In this document: in pieces, positions 6,890 to 7,076 of the stretch
How positions within the stretch are numbered: position 1 is the stretch's first letter
Layout of the letters: each line of letters opens with the position of its first letter
DNA from: Planctomycetota bacterium
GTDB lineage: Bacteria > Planctomycetota > SZUA-567
NCBI GenBank assembly: GCA_020860865.1
Contig: JAJBTL010000448.1
Coordinates: 1 to 7,076, forward strand
DNA: 7,076 nucleotides
Reading direction: 5' to 3'
Notes under the pieces: generated by a model
Told to the model about the DNA's origin: nothing
The model's database searches: none
Seen by the model: only the letters and a program-made list of their open reading frames with translations
Program-made: the position numbers and the translations under genes

Positions 6890-6918
6890 TTGACACCAGG
6901 CAGGGCGGCATGAAGAAT
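6890..6918 (+). promoter_or_regulatory. Candidate sigma-70-type promoter of rarA
   Basis: A perfect -35 hexamer TTGACA (6890-6895), a 17-base spacer, and AAGAAT (6913-6918; four of six -10 bases). The start site would be near 6925, about 54 nt before the rarA ATG. A 10-codon open frame at 6910-6942 begins upstream of this start site and would not be made from it. Confidence 0.4.
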
Positions 6919-6978
6919 CTGGAACAGCCTGAACCGGAGTGACCGGCCTGGCACACACACCCTATTTGAAAGAGCACC

Positions 6979-7076
6979 ATGGCGGATAAACCGAAACGGA
7001 ACGCGCCCGCACCCTTGGCCGACCGCATGCGCCCGCGCACCCTGGACGAGTTCCAGGGCCAGGATCATCTCGTCGG
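6979..7076 (+). CDS. rarA: Replication-associated recombination protein A (RarA/MgsA), N-terminal fragment
   Basis: Only the first 32 codons are present; the gene runs off the right edge. After a basic start (MADKPKRN), the residues PLADRMRPRTLDEFQGQDHLVG match the conserved N-terminus of RarA, a AAA+ ATPase related to clamp-loader subunits and RuvB that acts at stalled replication forks. RuvB shares LRP.TLDE..GQ, but the PLADR lead-in and the HLVG ending fit RarA better. Walker A and B lie outside the window. The start at 6979 is preceded by only a weak purine-rich stretch (GAAAGAG) four bases upstream. The 142-bp gap after ispA and the candidate promoter suggest independent transcription. 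Confidence 0.8.
   Translation, partial: MADKPKRNAPAPLADRMRPRTLDEFQGQDHLV

Noticed and set aside
6910..6942. A 10-codon open frame before rarA.
   Set aside because: It starts within the candidate rarA promoter, upstream of the expected transcript start, and such short frames occur by chance.
6837..6978. Possible intrinsic terminator between ispA and rarA.
   Set aside because: The only stem seen (6841-6853) is five base pairs and is followed by C-rich sequence with no T-run.

Overview
The window (about 7.1 kb, high GC by eye with strong G/C preference at third codon positions) is an ordinary-looking chromosomal stretch from a bacterium. It carries three genome-maintenance genes, one isoprenoid-biosynthesis gene and the start of a PAS-domain signalling protein. 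I see no transposon, phage, CRISPR array, tRNA or rRNA. Taxonomy cannot be fixed from the sequence. The Mfd motif following QLRGRVGR (YKH.AYAYFLVP) reminds me of Mfd from Planctomycetota, Lentisphaerota and related lineages, but this is only an impression.

Layout, left to right. Positions 1-412 (minus strand) hold the N-terminal 137 codons of a two-PAS-domain protein that runs off the left edge; it is probably a sensor or regulator. A 169-bp gap follows, holding a sigma-54-like motif whose spacer is one base short. Positions 582-4805 (minus) are mfd, the transcription-repair coupling factor. It is unusually long at 1407 aa because of a roughly 290-residue C-terminal extension: a charge-segregated low-complexity linker followed by a compact domain of about 105 residues that I do not recognise. 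A 257-bp divergent intergenic region (4806-5062) separates mfd from xth and holds a good plus-strand promoter whose -10 box lies in a perfect 10-bp palindrome. Positions 5063-5836 (plus) are xth (exonuclease III family AP endonuclease), 5952-6836 (plus) are ispA (short-chain polyprenyl diphosphate synthase), and 6979 to the right edge (plus) is the beginning of rarA, preceded by a candidate promoter with a perfect TTGACA.

How the genes relate: mfd removes RNA polymerase stalled at lesions and recruits UvrA, Xth nicks abasic sites, and RarA acts at stalled replication forks, so three of the five genes serve DNA damage tolerance. ispA supplies farnesyl- or geranylgeranyl-type diphosphates and appears to sit among them without a mechanistic link. 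The feature most worth a second look is the C-terminal extension of Mfd. I found no evidence for an undescribed multi-gene system.
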